Shown in pieces: positions 8,456 to 17,464 of a stretch of DNA of 64,000 nucleotides. Position 1 is the stretch's first letter. Each line of letters begins with the position of its first letter. The notes under the pieces are model-generated. The model was not told the DNA's origin, did not search any database, and worked only from the letters and a program-made list of their open reading frames with translations. The translations under genes were made by a program, and so were the position numbers. The stretch comes from Pararhizobium_B sp963838155 (GTDB lineage Bacteria > Pseudomonadota > Alphaproteobacteria > Rhizobiales > Rhizobiaceae), in the NCBI GenBank assembly GCA_963838155.1, contig CAWIQE010000036.1, positions 186,001 through 250,000 on the forward strand, written 5' to 3'.

Positions 8456-9872
8456 TCAGGCCTGCGTGCCGCCGACCGTGACGTCGTCCATTCTCAGATG
8501 CGGCTGGCCGACGCCGACGGGAACGCCCTGGCCGGCCTTGCCGCACATGCCGATGCCGGTGTCGAGCTTCATGTCGTTGCCGACCATCGAGACGCGCTGC
8601 ATCGCCTCCGGCCCGTTGCCGATCAGCATCGCCCCCTTCACCGGGGGGCCCGACCTTGCCATCCTCGATGAGGTAGGCTTCGGTGCAGCCGAAGACGAAC
8701 TTGCCGGACGTGATGTCGACCTGTCCGCCCCCGAAGGAGACGGCGTAGATGCCCTTCCGGACGGATGCGATGATCTCTTCCGGCGTCCTGTCGCCGCCGA
8801 GCATGTAGGTGTTGGTCATGCGCGGCATCGGCACGTGCGCATGGCTCTGCCGGCGCCCGTTGCCGGTGGGGGACATGCCCATCAGCCGGGCGTTCTGCCG
8901 GTCCTGCATGTAGCCGACGAGCTTGCCGTCCTCGATCAGCACGTTGTAGCCCGACGGCGTGCCCTCGTCGTCGATCGAGAGCGAACCGCGCCGGCCGTCG
9001 ATCGTGCCGTCGTCGACGACCGTGACGCCCTTGGCGGCGACCTGGCTGCCCATGAGGCCGGCGAAGGCGGACGTCTTCTTGCGGTTGAAGTCGCCCTCCA
9101 GGCCGTGGCCGACCGCCTCGTGCAGCATGACGCCCGGCCAGCCGGCGCCGAGGACCACGTCCATCGTGCCCGCCGGCGACGGAACCGCGCGCAGGTTGAC
9201 GAGCGCCTGGCGCAGCGCCTCGTCGGCGGCGAACTGCCAGCTCTCCGCGGCGACGAATTCGCCGAAGGCGCTCCGTCCGCCCATTCCGTAGGAGCCGGTC
9301 TCCTGCCGGTCGCCTTCGCCGACGACGACCGAGATCGAGACGCGGGTGAGGGGGCGCACGTCGCGCACCCGGTGCCCGTCGGCGCGCAGGATGTCGACCA
9401 CCTGCCAGTTCGCCGACAGCGCGGCCGTCACCTGGCGCACCGTCGGATTCTTTGCGCGAAGATAGGCGTCGATCTCCTGGAGAAGCCTGACCTTTTCCTC
9501 GAAGCTCGGCGCCCCGATCGGATTGTCCTGGCCGTAGAGGTGCTTGTTGGTGCGCTGCGGCGCCTCCGCATAGGTGCCGCTGTGGCCGCGGGTCACCGCG
9601 CCGACGGCGTCGGAGGCGCGCTTGAGCGCCGAAAGGGAAAGGTCGCCCGCATGGGCGTAGCCGACGGCTTCGCCTGCGACCGCCCTGAGCCCGAAGCCCT
9701 GGTCGGTATTGAACGAGCCCGAGCGCAGCCGCCCGTTGTCGAAGGTCAGCGATTCGGACTGGGTGTGCTCGACGAAGAGCTCGCCGTCGTCGGCGTCCTT
9801 CAGCGTATCGGCGACGGTGCGCCGCAACGTTTCCTCGTCGCAGTCGAAATGGGTCAGGAGATCGGAGGACAT
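8456..9872 (-). pseudogene. tldD: TldD metalloprotease, single frameshift near the C-terminus
   Basis: TldD, which with TldE forms a zinc protease involved in peptide maturation and antitoxin turnover. The frame from 9872 gives the family N-terminus and the HExxxH zinc motif (MLHEAVGHGLEGDF), and runs well to EAYLIEDGKVGPP near 8650. There it leaves frame; the expected C-terminus, PVKGAMLIGNGPEAMQRVSM to GQGVPVGVGQPHLRMDDVTVGG, continues in the next frame and stops at 8456. One extra base in the six-C run (complement of 8643-8648) accounts for it; with five, the protein would be 471 residues, the normal length. A sequencing error, slippage or a true mutation are all possible. Confidence 0.9.
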
Positions 9873-9941
9873 GGCGCTTTCCTTCTTCGCTTGACCGCGG
9901 ATGTAGGTCCTGCGGCGCGCGCCGGCAAGGCCGCCCCGGCG

Positions 9942-10457
9942 TCAGGGAAGCGCGTCGAAGCCCTCGCCGAACCCGTCGAGGTCGACCGGGAAGCCGATGC
10001 CGTTCTCCTGCGTCCGGTAGATGGTGAAGACGGCCTGCTTGCCGCCCTTGAGCGTCTTCATGAGGTCCTCGTCGATGCTGACCTCGACCTCGCAGCCCTC
10101 CAGCCGGCACAGGAGGAAATAGGCCCGGCCGATATCCTTGCCGTCGACGAAGAGGCCGAGCCCTTTCGGCAGCAGCACGCCGAGCGGCGCGAGCACCTGC
10201 AGGATCCGCGTCTTCTTGTCCGCCGTCTTGAAGGCCCGGATCAGGATCTGGACGTCCCGCTGGTCCTTGTCGGCCACCACCTGTTCCACCGCGCACTGCT
10301 TCCCGGGCGCGCCGGGAGGCTGTCCGCAGACCGTCGACCATGCGCCGTGCCTGGCGCTGACCGTGCCGGGAACCTCCTCCGACTGCGCCCGCGCCGCCGC
10401 GGTCGAGACGGACACGGCGATCAACGCCGCAATAGCTGACTTCAACCCTGGACCCAT
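9942..10457 (-). CDS. Invasion associated locus B (IalB) family protein
   Basis: Secreted protein of 171 residues. A Sec signal peptide (AIAALIAVSVSTAAARAQS) is followed by the IalB core: HGAWSTVCGQPPG..CAVEQVV near the front, RILQVLAPLGVLLPKGLGL in the middle and YFLLCRLEGCEVEVSID with paired cysteines. IalB was named for a Bartonella erythrocyte-invasion factor, but homologues are widespread in free-living rhizobia, so the name does not imply virulence. The ATG at complement 10455-10457 has GGAG 5 bases upstream. It diverges from coxB across a 340-base interval. Confidence 0.88.
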   Translation of the reverse strand: MGPGLKSAIAALIAVSVSTAAARAQSEEVPGTVSARHGAWSTVCGQPPGAPGKQCAVEQVVADKDQRDVQILIRAFKTADKKTRILQVLAPLGVLLPKGLGLFVDGKDIGRAYFLLCRLEGCEVEVSIDEDLMKTLKGGKQAVFTIYRTQENGIGFPVDLDGFGEGFDALP

Positions 10458-10797
10458 GAATGCTCCGCAAGTCACGCGACTCGTCCCTTGTATAATGTGC
10501 CCGGCGCGCCGCCGAAAGCCAAAGCGGAAATGACGGGCCGGTTTTTGTGCCGCGACGCATCCACAGATTTCCCCCCCTCGGCCTCCGCCGCCTTGCCCGC
10601 CGCCCCTGCCGGGCACGGCGATCGGCCGGCCGAAGCGACGCCCGCGAGGGGCCGCCGGCCGCTCGCGCGCAAAAATGACGCATCGTTGCGGTGTCGGGCC
10701 GGTTGCGGGGGAGATTAAACTGTGATTTTAAACAGCTGATAGTTTCGAGGGATTCTGCGCGACGGCTCTGCCCGCGCGCAAGAAGGAGAAGAGAAAC
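10458..10797. promoter_or_regulatory. 340-base interval between ialB-like gene and coxB
   Basis: No gene seen. The first 40 bases next to the IalB gene hold a TATAAT hexamer at 10491-10496, without a convincing -35 partner in either direction. The middle is GC-rich and featureless. Just before coxB there is an AT-rich patch with a TTAAAC direct repeat (10714-10719 and 10727-10732, seven bases between), a plausible regulator or promoter region for the oxidase operon. AAGGAG at 10780-10789 region is the coxB ribosome binding site. Confidence 0.45.
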
Positions 10798-11721
10798 GTG
10801 AGATATGGGCAAGCTGCAGCAATGGCCGGGGCGGCCACGCTGCTTTCCGCGCGATATGCGTTTGCCGCGCAACCGACCGACTGGTCCATCCGGTTCCAGA
10901 AGCCGGCGACGGCCATCATGTCGCAGATCGAATGGTTCGCGGACTACACCATGTGGTTCGTCATTCCGATCTGCATTCTCGTATTCGTCCTTCTGGCGGT
11001 CTGCATCGTGCGCTTCCGCGCCGGCGCCAACCCGGTGCCGTCCCGGACCAGCCACAACACGCTGATCGAGGTGCTCTGGACGGTGCTGCCCATCGTCGTT
11101 CTCATCGCGATCGCCATCCCCTCCTTCCAGCTGCTGACCGCCCAGTACACGCCGCCCTCCGAGCCGGCTCTGACGGTCAAGGTGACCGGCCACCAGTGGT
11201 ACTGGAGCTACGACTACCAGGACGGCAAGAAGGTCTCCTTCGATTCGCTGATGCTGCAGAAGGGCGACCGCCAGGGCGACGGCAAGACCGATATCGCCAC
11301 ATATCCGCGCCTCCTCGCCGTCGACAACGAGATGGTCGTGCCGGCGGGCAAGGTCGTGCGCCTGCTGATCACCAGCGGCGACGTCATCCATTCCTGGACG
11401 GTCCCGTCCTTCGGCGTGAAGATGGACGCGGTTCCGGGGCGCATCAACGAGGCCTGGTTCAAGGTCGACAAGCCCGGCATCTACTACGGCCAATGCTCCG
11501 AGCTCTGCGGCCAGAACCATGCATTCATGCCGATTGCCGTCCGCGCGGTCACCGAGGACCAGTACAAGACCTGGGTTGCCGCCGCGGCCAAGGACGTCGG
11601 CGCCGCCAACAAGGCGCTGATGACCGCCATCGCGACGAAGAACAGCACCGCCGACGCCGCCGGCAGGAATGCGACCGAGGTCGCAGCCGTGACGGCCGGC
11701 AAGACGATTTCCGAGGAGTGA
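10798..11721 (+). CDS. coxB: Cytochrome c oxidase subunit II
   Basis: Receives electrons from cytochrome c through the binuclear CuA centre and passes them to subunit I. The 307-residue product has an N-terminal signal-like segment, two transmembrane helices (around residues 50-72 and 92-113), the aromatic GHQWYWSYDY stretch and the CuA ligands QCSELCGQNHAFM (C233, C237, H241, Met). It starts with GTG at 10798 behind an AAGGAG site; the first ATG in frame would remove part of the signal. First gene of the coxB-coxA-ctaB-coxF-ctaG-coxC operon. Confidence 0.97.
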   Translation: MRYGQAAAMAGAATLLSARYAFAAQPTDWSIRFQKPATAIMSQIEWFADYTMWFVIPICILVFVLLAVCIVRFRAGANPVPSRTSHNTLIEVLWTVLPIVVLIAIAIPSFQLLTAQYTPPSEPALTVKVTGHQWYWSYDYQDGKKVSFDSLMLQKGDRQGDGKTDIATYPRLLAVDNEMVVPAGKVVRLLITSGDVIHSWTVPSFGVKMDAVPGRINEAWFKVDKPGIYYGQCSELCGQNHAFMPIAVRAVTEDQYKTWVAAAAKDVGAANKALMTAIATKNSTADAAGRNATEVAAVTAGKTISEE

Positions 11722-11726
11722 GAGAC

Positions 11727-13388
11727 ATGGCTGGCGCCACCGCTGCCCACGACGAATACGACGAGCTTGGCCGGCCGAAGAGCTTCGTCCGCCGCTGGAT
11801 CTATTCGACCAACCACAAGGACATCGGCACGATGTACCTGATCTTCGCGATCGTCGCGGGGATCATCGGCGGCCTCCTTTCGGTCGCCATGCGGCTCGAA
11901 CTCGCCGAGCCTGGCATCCAGATCTTCACCGGTCTCGCGCAGATGGTCTACGGCTATGCGCCGGCCGCCGCCGTCGACGGCGGCAAGAACATGTACAACG
12001 CCTTCGTGACCGCGCACGGCTTGATCATGATCTTCTTCATGGTCATGCCGGCGATGATCGGCGGCTTCGGCAACTGGATGGTGCCGATCATGATCGGGGC
12101 GCCGGACATGGCCTTCCCGCGCATGAACAACATCTCCTTCTGGCTGCTTCCGCCGGCCTTCCTCCTGCTCCTGCTCTCGTTCTTCGTGCCCGGGGCGCCC
12201 GGCGCCTACGGCGTGAGCGGCGGCTGGACGATGTATCCGCCCTACTCGTCGATCGGGCAGCCTGGTCCCGCCGTCGACATGGCGATCCTGGCGCTGCACA
12301 TCGCCGGTGCCTCGTCGATCCTCGGCGCGATCAACTTCATCACCACCATCTTCAACATGCGCGCCCCGGGCATGACGCTGCACAAGATGCCGCTCTTCGC
12401 CTGGTCGGTGCTGGTGACGGCCTTCCTCCTGCTCCTGGCTCTGCCGGTGCTGGCCGGTGCCATCACCATGCTCCTGACGGACCGGAACTTCGGCACCACC
12501 TTCTTCGAGCCTTCGGGCGGCGGCGATCCGATCCTGTTCCAGCACCTCTTCTGGTTCTTCGGCCACCCCGAGGTCTACATCCTGATCCTGCCGGGCTTCG
12601 GCATGGTCAGCCACATCGTGTCGACCTTCTCGAAGAAGCCGGTCTTCGGCTATCTCGGCATGGCCTACGCCATGGTCGCCATCGGGGCGGTCGGCTTCGT
12701 CGTGTGGGCCCATCACATGTACACGACGGGCCTGTCCCTCGACACGCAGCGCTACTTCGTCTTCGCGACGATGGTGATCGCCGTGCCGACGGGCGTGAAG
12801 ATCTTCTCGTGGATCGCCACCATGTGGGGCGGGTCGATTGAGTTCCGCACCCCGATGCTCTGGGCCATCGGCTTCATCTTCCTGTTCACCGTCGGCGGCG
12901 TGACGGGCGTTCAGCTCGCCAATGCCGGCCTCGACCGCCCGCTTCAGGATACCTACTTCGTGGTGGCCCACTTCCACTACGTCCTGTCGCTGGGCGCCGT
13001 CTTCGCGATCTTCGGCGGCTGGTACTACTGGTTCCCGAAGATGTACGGCTACATGTACAACTCGATGATCGCACGCACCCATTTCTGGGTGACGTTCATC
13101 GGCGTGAACCTGATCTTCTTCCCCATGCACTTCCTGGGCCTGCAGGGCATGCCGCGTCGCTACATCGACTATCCGGACGCCTTCGCCGGCTGGAACATGG
13201 TGTCGTCCATCGGCTCCTACATCGCCTTCGCCGGCGTCATCATCTTCCTCTACGGCGTGTGGGAGGCGTTCCAGAAGAAGCGGGTCGCGGCCGACAACCC
13301 GTGGGGCGAGGGCGCCACGACGCTCGAGTGGCAGCTCTCCTCGCCGCCGCCCTATCACCAGTGGTCGCAGCTGCCGCGCATCCGGTAG
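11727..13388 (+). CDS. coxA: Cytochrome c oxidase subunit I
   Basis: Catalytic heme a/heme a3-CuB subunit and proton pump of the aa3-type terminal oxidase. The 553-residue product begins with the cytosolic STNHKDIGTMYLIF motif, followed by twelve transmembrane helices. The binuclear centre is visible as WFFGHPEVYILILPGFG (His and the cross-linked Tyr), AHHMYT (paired CuB His) and VVAHFHYVLS near helix X. Spacing to coxB is 5 bases, so translation is probably coupled. Confidence 0.98.
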   Translation: MAGATAAHDEYDELGRPKSFVRRWIYSTNHKDIGTMYLIFAIVAGIIGGLLSVAMRLELAEPGIQIFTGLAQMVYGYAPAAAVDGGKNMYNAFVTAHGLIMIFFMVMPAMIGGFGNWMVPIMIGAPDMAFPRMNNISFWLLPPAFLLLLLSFFVPGAPGAYGVSGGWTMYPPYSSIGQPGPAVDMAILALHIAGASSILGAINFITTIFNMRAPGMTLHKMPLFAWSVLVTAFLLLLALPVLAGAITMLLTDRNFGTTFFEPSGGGDPILFQHLFWFFGHPEVYILILPGFGMVSHIVSTFSKKPVFGYLGMAYAMVAIGAVGFVVWAHHMYTTGLSLDTQRYFVFATMVIAVPTGVKIFSWIATMWGGSIEFRTPMLWAIGFIFLFTVGGVTGVQLANAGLDRPLQDTYFVVAHFHYVLSLGAVFAIFGGWYYWFPKMYGYMYNSMIARTHFWVTFIGVNLIFFPMHFLGLQGMPRRYIDYPDAFAGWNMVSSIGSYIAFAGVIIFLYGVWEAFQKKRVAADNPWGEGATTLEWQLSSPPPYHQWSQLPRIR

Positions 13389-13409
13389 CCCGACCGATCG
13401 AAACGAGGA

Positions 13410-13430
13410 GACCGCCGGGATCCGGCGGTC
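13410..13430 (+). other. Hairpin between coxA and ctaB
   Basis: Nine-base-pair GC stem (GACCGCCGG / CCGGCGGTC) with a GAT loop, 22 bases after the coxA stop. There is no T tract, so it does not look like a simple intrinsic terminator; it could stabilise the coxBA message or attenuate read-through into ctaB. Inference only. Confidence 0.45.
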
Positions 13431-13476
13431 TTCGGAACCGCAAGGGGCGCGCAGGCCCGCGGGAAAGCTGGTACGG

Positions 13477-14433
13477 ATGTCCCTGACTGAGGATCGTAAC
13501 GAAATGGTTGGCGAGGCGGAGGCCGGCCTGTCGGAGGGCGGCGCCCGCGATTTCGTGCTGCTTCTCAAGCCGCGCGTCATGTCGCTCGTCGTCTTCACGG
13601 CCTTCACCGGGATGATGCTCGCCCCGGGGCATATCCAGCCGCTCATCGGGCTGATCTCGATCATCTGCATCACGGTCGGCGCCGGCGCGTCGGGCGCCCT
13701 CAACATGTGGTACGACGCCGACATCGACGCGGTGATGACCCGCACGGCCCGGCGACCGATACCCGCCGGCAAGGTGCGCCCCGGCGAGGCGCTCGCCTTC
13801 GGCCTCGTGCTGGCCGCCTTCTCGGTGGCGATGCTCGGCCTCTTCGTCAACTGGACCGCCGGCGCGATGCTGGCCTTCACCATTTTCTTCTACGTCGTCG
13901 TCTACACGATGTGGCTGAAGCGCTCGACGCCGCAGAACATCGTCATCGGAGGGGCTGCCGGCGCGTTCCCGCCCATGATCGGCTGGGCCTGCGTGACGGG
14001 ATCGCTCTCGCTCTACAGCGTCGCGCTCTTCCTGATCATCTTCCTCTGGACGCCGCCGCATTTCTGGGCGCTCGCGCTCTTCAAGCTCGGCGACTACGGC
14101 ACCGCCCGGGTGCCGATGCTGCCGAACGTCGCCGGCGAGGCGGCGACCCGTCGCCAGATCTTCGCCTATTCGATCCCGATGGCCCTTTCCGGCGTGGCGC
14201 CCTCCGTCCTCGGCTTCGCCAGCCCCGCCTATGGCGCCGTCGCCGCCCTCCTGGGCGCGGTCTTCGTCTGGCGCGCCTGGCTGGTGCTCGGGATGCCGGA
14301 CGGCGACGCGAAGATGCTGCCCGCGAAGAAGCTCTTCGGCTTCTCGCTGATCTACCTCTTCACGATTTTCGCCGCGTTGCTGTTCGACCACTTCATGGTC
14401 GCGGTTCTCGGCTATCTCGGAGTGCTGGCGTGA
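13477..14433 (+). CDS. ctaB: Protoheme IX farnesyltransferase (heme o synthase)
   Basis: Adds the farnesyl group to heme b to make heme o, the precursor of heme a for subunit I. The 318-residue product is a UbiA-fold polytopic membrane protein. The prenyl-diphosphate-binding motif reads NMWYDADIDAVMTRTARRPI near residue 77, and the second acidic region follows the WTPPHFWALALF segment. ATG at 13477; its TGA stop overlaps the GTG start of the next gene. Confidence 0.97.
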   Translation: MSLTEDRNEMVGEAEAGLSEGGARDFVLLLKPRVMSLVVFTAFTGMMLAPGHIQPLIGLISIICITVGAGASGALNMWYDADIDAVMTRTARRPIPAGKVRPGEALAFGLVLAAFSVAMLGLFVNWTAGAMLAFTIFFYVVVYTMWLKRSTPQNIVIGGAAGAFPPMIGWACVTGSLSLYSVALFLIIFLWTPPHFWALALFKLGDYGTARVPMLPNVAGEAATRRQIFAYSIPMALSGVAPSVLGFASPAYGAVAALLGAVFVWRAWLVLGMPDGDAKMLPAKKLFGFSLIYLFTIFAALLFDHFMVAVLGYLGVLA

Positions 14434-14567
14434 TCGAGCGTGTCGAGGTGACGGAGAAGCAGAAGAAGGCGCGTCGAAGCCGTTCGATCGCGATCGCACT
14501 GGCGCTGGCCGCCTTCGTCGTGCTCGTCTACCTGGTCTCGATGGTCAAGATAGGAACCCACTCATGA
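14430..14567 (+). CDS. CoxF-like small membrane protein
   Basis: A 45-residue product (starts IERVEVTEKQKKARR after the initiator) with one predicted transmembrane helix, SIAIALALAAFVVLVYLVSM, preceded by a basic cytosolic segment. It uses GTG overlapping the ctaB stop (GTGA) and its own TGA overlaps the ctaG start (ATGA), so it is translationally locked into the operon. Position, size and topology match the small CoxF protein found between ctaB and ctaG in rhizobial cox operons. Its biochemical role is not established. Too short for most gene callers. Confidence 0.8.
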   Translation: MIERVEVTEKQKKARRSRSIAIALALAAFVVLVYLVSMVKIGTHS

Positions 14568-15178
14568 GCGGGCGAACGGGCGGCGAGGACCGCACGCCGC
14601 AGCCCGCACGGCTGACCGAGCGCGCCAACCGCGCCGTCATGCTGGCCTGCCTCGCCTTCGTCGTCTCGATGGTCGGCATGTCCTATGCCGCGGTGCCGCT
14701 CTACCGGATATTCTGCCAGGCGACCGGTTATGGCGGCACGCCGCGCCAGGTGGCGGAAGCATCCCATTCCGTGATCGACCGGACCGTGAAGGTCCGCTTC
14801 GACGCGAACACCGCTCCCGGCCTCGATTGGGACTTCGCCCCGGCGCAGCCGGAGGTCGTCGTCAGGCTCGGCGAGACGGTGAAGGTCGCCTACCGTGCGA
14901 CCAACCGCTCGGCGCGCCGCGTCCGCGCGCGGGCGACGTTCAACGTCACGCCCGACGCCGCCGGCGCCTTCTTCAGCAAGGTCGACTGCTTCTGCTTCGT
15001 CGAATCCACGCTGAAGCCCGGCGAGACGGCGGAATTGCCTATCGTGTTCTTCGTCGATCCGGCATATGTAGGTTCGAAGGAACTGAAGACGACGCGAACC
15101 CTGACCCTGTCCTATACCTTTTTCCCGCTAGAGGACGCCTCGCGGGACAAGGTCGGGGAAGGGGAGAAGAAGATCTGA
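14564..15178 (+). CDS. ctaG: Cytochrome c oxidase assembly protein CtaG/Cox11
   Basis: Copper chaperone that delivers Cu to the CuB site of subunit I. The 204-residue product has an N-terminal membrane anchor (VMLACLAFVVSMVGMSYAAV), the VPLYRIFCQATGYGGTP motif, and the copper-binding CFCFVESTLKPGE pair of cysteines in the periplasmic Ig-like domain. The start overlaps the stop of the CoxF-like gene by the ATGA arrangement. Confidence 0.97.
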   Translation: MSGRTGGEDRTPQPARLTERANRAVMLACLAFVVSMVGMSYAAVPLYRIFCQATGYGGTPRQVAEASHSVIDRTVKVRFDANTAPGLDWDFAPAQPEVVVRLGETVKVAYRATNRSARRVRARATFNVTPDAAGAFFSKVDCFCFVESTLKPGETAELPIVFFVDPAYVGSKELKTTRTLTLSYTFFPLEDASRDKVGEGEKKI

Positions 15179-15251
15179 GTTGACCCCAGTGTCGTCCGTG
15201 CCGTCGGGCCGGGGACGTTGGGGGGTGAAGGGAAGAGAACCGGGGAAAAGC

Positions 15252-16130
15252 ATGGCGGACGCCCACGACAAGCATCACGACTACCATCTCGTCAATCCGA
15301 GTCCCTGGCCGGCGATCGGCGCTCTCGGGGCGCTGATCATGGCGATCGGCGGCATCGGATACATGAAGTACATCCAGGGCGAGCCCTATCCGCTGCTCGG
15401 CATGAACCTCGCCACGCCGTGGCTTTTCTTCATCGGCCTGGCGGTGGTGCTCTACACCATGTTCTGCTGGTGGTCCGACACGATCCGGGAAGGGCGGGAA
15501 GGCTATCACACGCCGGTCGTCTCGCTGCACCTGCGCTACGGCATGATCATGTTCATCGCCTCGGAGGTGATGTTCTTCGTCGCCTGGTTCTGGGCCTTCT
15601 TCGACGCGAGCCTCTTTCCCGGCGAGGCCGTACAGGCCGCCCGGACCGCCTTCCTCGGCGGGCAATGGCCGCCCAAGGGAATCGAGATCCTCGATCCGCT
15701 TCACCTGCCCCTCTACAACACGATCATCCTGCTCCTCTCGGGCACGACGGTCACGTGGGCGCACCACTCCCTGCTGCACAAGGACAGGACCGGCCTCATC
15801 GCGGGCCTGACGCTGACGGTTCTGCTCGGCATTCTGTTCACCAGCTGCCAGGCCTACGAGTACGCGCACGCGCCGTTCGCCTTCAAGGACTCCATCTACG
15901 GCGCCACCTTCTTCATGGCCACGGGCTTCCACGGCTTCCACGTGATCGTCGGCACCATATTCCTCGCGGTCTGCCTGCTCAGGTCGATCAAGGGGGATTT
16001 CTCGCCGGAGCACCATTTCGGCTTCGAGGCCGCCGCCTGGTACTGGCACTTCGTCGACGTGGTGTGGCTGTTCCTGTTCTTCTGCGTCTACGTCTGGGGC
16101 GGATGGGGCGCGCCGATCGCGGTCGAGTGA
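15252..16130 (+). CDS. coxC: Cytochrome c oxidase subunit III
   Basis: Third core subunit of the aa3 oxidase, seven transmembrane helices, 292 residues. Landmarks include YHLVNPSPWPAIGALGALIM at the N-terminus, LRYGMIMFIASEVMFFVAWF, TVTWAHHSLL and the C-terminal AAAWYWHFVDVVWLFLF. ATG at 15252 has GGGGA six bases upstream; the open frame before it is not conserved-looking. Confidence 0.97.
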   Translation: MADAHDKHHDYHLVNPSPWPAIGALGALIMAIGGIGYMKYIQGEPYPLLGMNLATPWLFFIGLAVVLYTMFCWWSDTIREGREGYHTPVVSLHLRYGMIMFIASEVMFFVAWFWAFFDASLFPGEAVQAARTAFLGGQWPPKGIEILDPLHLPLYNTIILLLSGTTVTWAHHSLLHKDRTGLIAGLTLTVLLGILFTSCQAYEYAHAPFAFKDSIYGATFFMATGFHGFHVIVGTIFLAVCLLRSIKGDFSPEHHFGFEAAAWYWHFVDVVWLFLFFCVYVWGGWGAPIAVE

Positions 16131-16218
16131 CCGTTACCGGCGGGCATCGGCCGCCGGCATGACATTAGAGGGGGCGGCCGCGGCGATGCGGCCGCCCTCG
16201 CCTTTGAAGGAGTTTGGA

Positions 16219-16602
16219 ATGAGTGACGACAAGGCGCATTTCGCCCCCGTCGATCCCGTGTCCGCCGGGCTGAAGGGTCGCTGCCCGCGCTGCGGCGAAG
16301 GCGCGCTCTTCCAGGGCTTCCTCGCCGTGAAGGACCGCTGCACCAATTGCGGCCTCGACTATGCCTTCGCCGATTCCGGGGACGGCCCGGCGGTCTTCGT
16401 CATCATGATCATCGGCTTCGTCGTCGTCGGCCTGGCGCTCTGGATGGAGGTGACGCTTTCCCCGCCGCTCTGGGTGCACTTCCTCATCTGGATCCCGCTG
16501 GCGCTGGTGCTGTGCCTGGGTTCGCTGCGCCCGCTGAAAGGCCTGATGATCGCGCTGCAGTACCGCAACAGCGCCAGGCAGGGCGAGCTGGACAGGAAGT
16601 GA
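16219..16602 (+). CDS. DUF983 family protein
   Basis: 127 residues. An N-terminal zinc-ribbon-like CPRCGEGALFQGFLAVKDRC followed by TNCGLDYA gives two CxxC pairs, then two transmembrane helices (VFVIMIIGFVVVGLALWMEV and HFLIWIPLALVLCLGSL). DUF983 genes are regularly placed between coxC and SURF1 in alphaproteobacteria, which suggests an oxidase-linked role, but the function is not established. ATG at 16219 has GAAGGAG 8 bases upstream, better than the earlier in-frame ATG at 16159. Confidence 0.9.
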   Translation: MSDDKAHFAPVDPVSAGLKGRCPRCGEGALFQGFLAVKDRCTNCGLDYAFADSGDGPAVFVIMIIGFVVVGLALWMEVTLSPPLWVHFLIWIPLALVLCLGSLRPLKGLMIALQYRNSARQGELDRK

Positions 16603-16610
16603 CCGACGAA

Positions 16611-17405
16611 ATGCTCGAACGGCGTCCGGCCCGTCCAGGCCCGAAGCGCTTCCCGCCCGTGCGCACTGCGGTGACGGCGGTCCTCGTGCTGGCCGCGCTC
16701 GCCACGCTCGTGTCGCTCGGCAACTGGCAGGTGCGGCGGCTCCACTGGAAGGAGGGGCTGCTCGCCAAGATCGGCGAGCGCATGCACGCCCCGGCGGTTC
16801 CCCTCGCCGAGGTGGAGCGGATCCAACGCCAGGGCGGCGACATCGAATACCGCCACGTCCGGCTCCACGGCACCTTCGACAATTCTAAGGAGCGGCATTT
16901 CCTCGCGACGTTCGAGGGCGCCTCGGGCTTCTTCGTCTATACGCCCCTGACGACGGATGACGGCGCGGTGATCTTCGTCAACCGGGGCTTCGTGCCCTAC
17001 GACCGCAAGGCTCCCGACACCCGGCCGGAAAGCCTTGCCCAGGGGCCGCAGACGCTGACGGGGCTCGCACGGGAAGCGCCGCCCCGCAAACCGAGCTCGA
17101 TGGTGCCGGACAACGACGTCGCCGGCAACATCTTCTATTGGAAGAACCTGAAGGCGATGGCCGCAAGCACCGGCCTCTCCGATGCGAAGCTGGTTCCCTT
17201 CTTCGTCGACGCCGACCGCGAGCCCGGCTCCCGGAAACTGCCCGTCGGCGGCGTCACCGTGGTGAACCTTCCCAACGACCATTTGCAGTATGCCGTCACC
17301 TGGTACGGTCTCGCGGTGGTGCTCCTGTTCGTCACCGGGACGGCCGTCTACCGGCGGTGGACGGCGAGCGGCGACGGCGAGGCCGAATCCGAAGATCGCC
17401 CTTGA
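16611..17405 (+). CDS. SURF1 family protein
   Basis: Heme a3 insertion/assembly factor for cytochrome c oxidase, about 264 residues. Two transmembrane helices flank a periplasmic domain: the first carries LVSLGNWQVRRLHWKEGLL (the conserved GxWQxxRxxWK), the second is YAVTWYGLAVVLLFVTG near the C-terminus. RGFVPYDRK and FVDADREP are further family segments. ATG at 16611 is used here; a GTG at 16599 overlapping the DUF983 stop (GTGA) is an equally possible start. It closes the cox gene set. Confidence 0.94.
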   Translation: MLERRPARPGPKRFPPVRTAVTAVLVLAALATLVSLGNWQVRRLHWKEGLLAKIGERMHAPAVPLAEVERIQRQGGDIEYRHVRLHGTFDNSKERHFLATFEGASGFFVYTPLTTDDGAVIFVNRGFVPYDRKAPDTRPESLAQGPQTLTGLAREAPPRKPSSMVPDNDVAGNIFYWKNLKAMAASTGLSDAKLVPFFVDADREPGSRKLPVGGVTVVNLPNDHLQYAVTWYGLAVVLLFVTGTAVYRRWTASGDGEAESEDRP

Positions 17406-17464
17406 CACCGGGGGGGCCGGCTTTGTCTATACGCCGGAAGTCCAGCCGAAGCGAACGCGAGACC

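Noticed and set aside
10491..10496. TATAAT as a promoter for coxB
   Set aside because: It is over 300 bases from coxB and lacks a -35 partner; it may be chance.
8638..11520. Long minus-strand open frame over tldD, ialB and coxB
   Set aside because: It crosses several genuine genes and has no motif of its own.
13410..13430. Terminator between coxA and ctaB
   Set aside because: The stem is strong but there is no T tract, and ctaB follows in the same operon.
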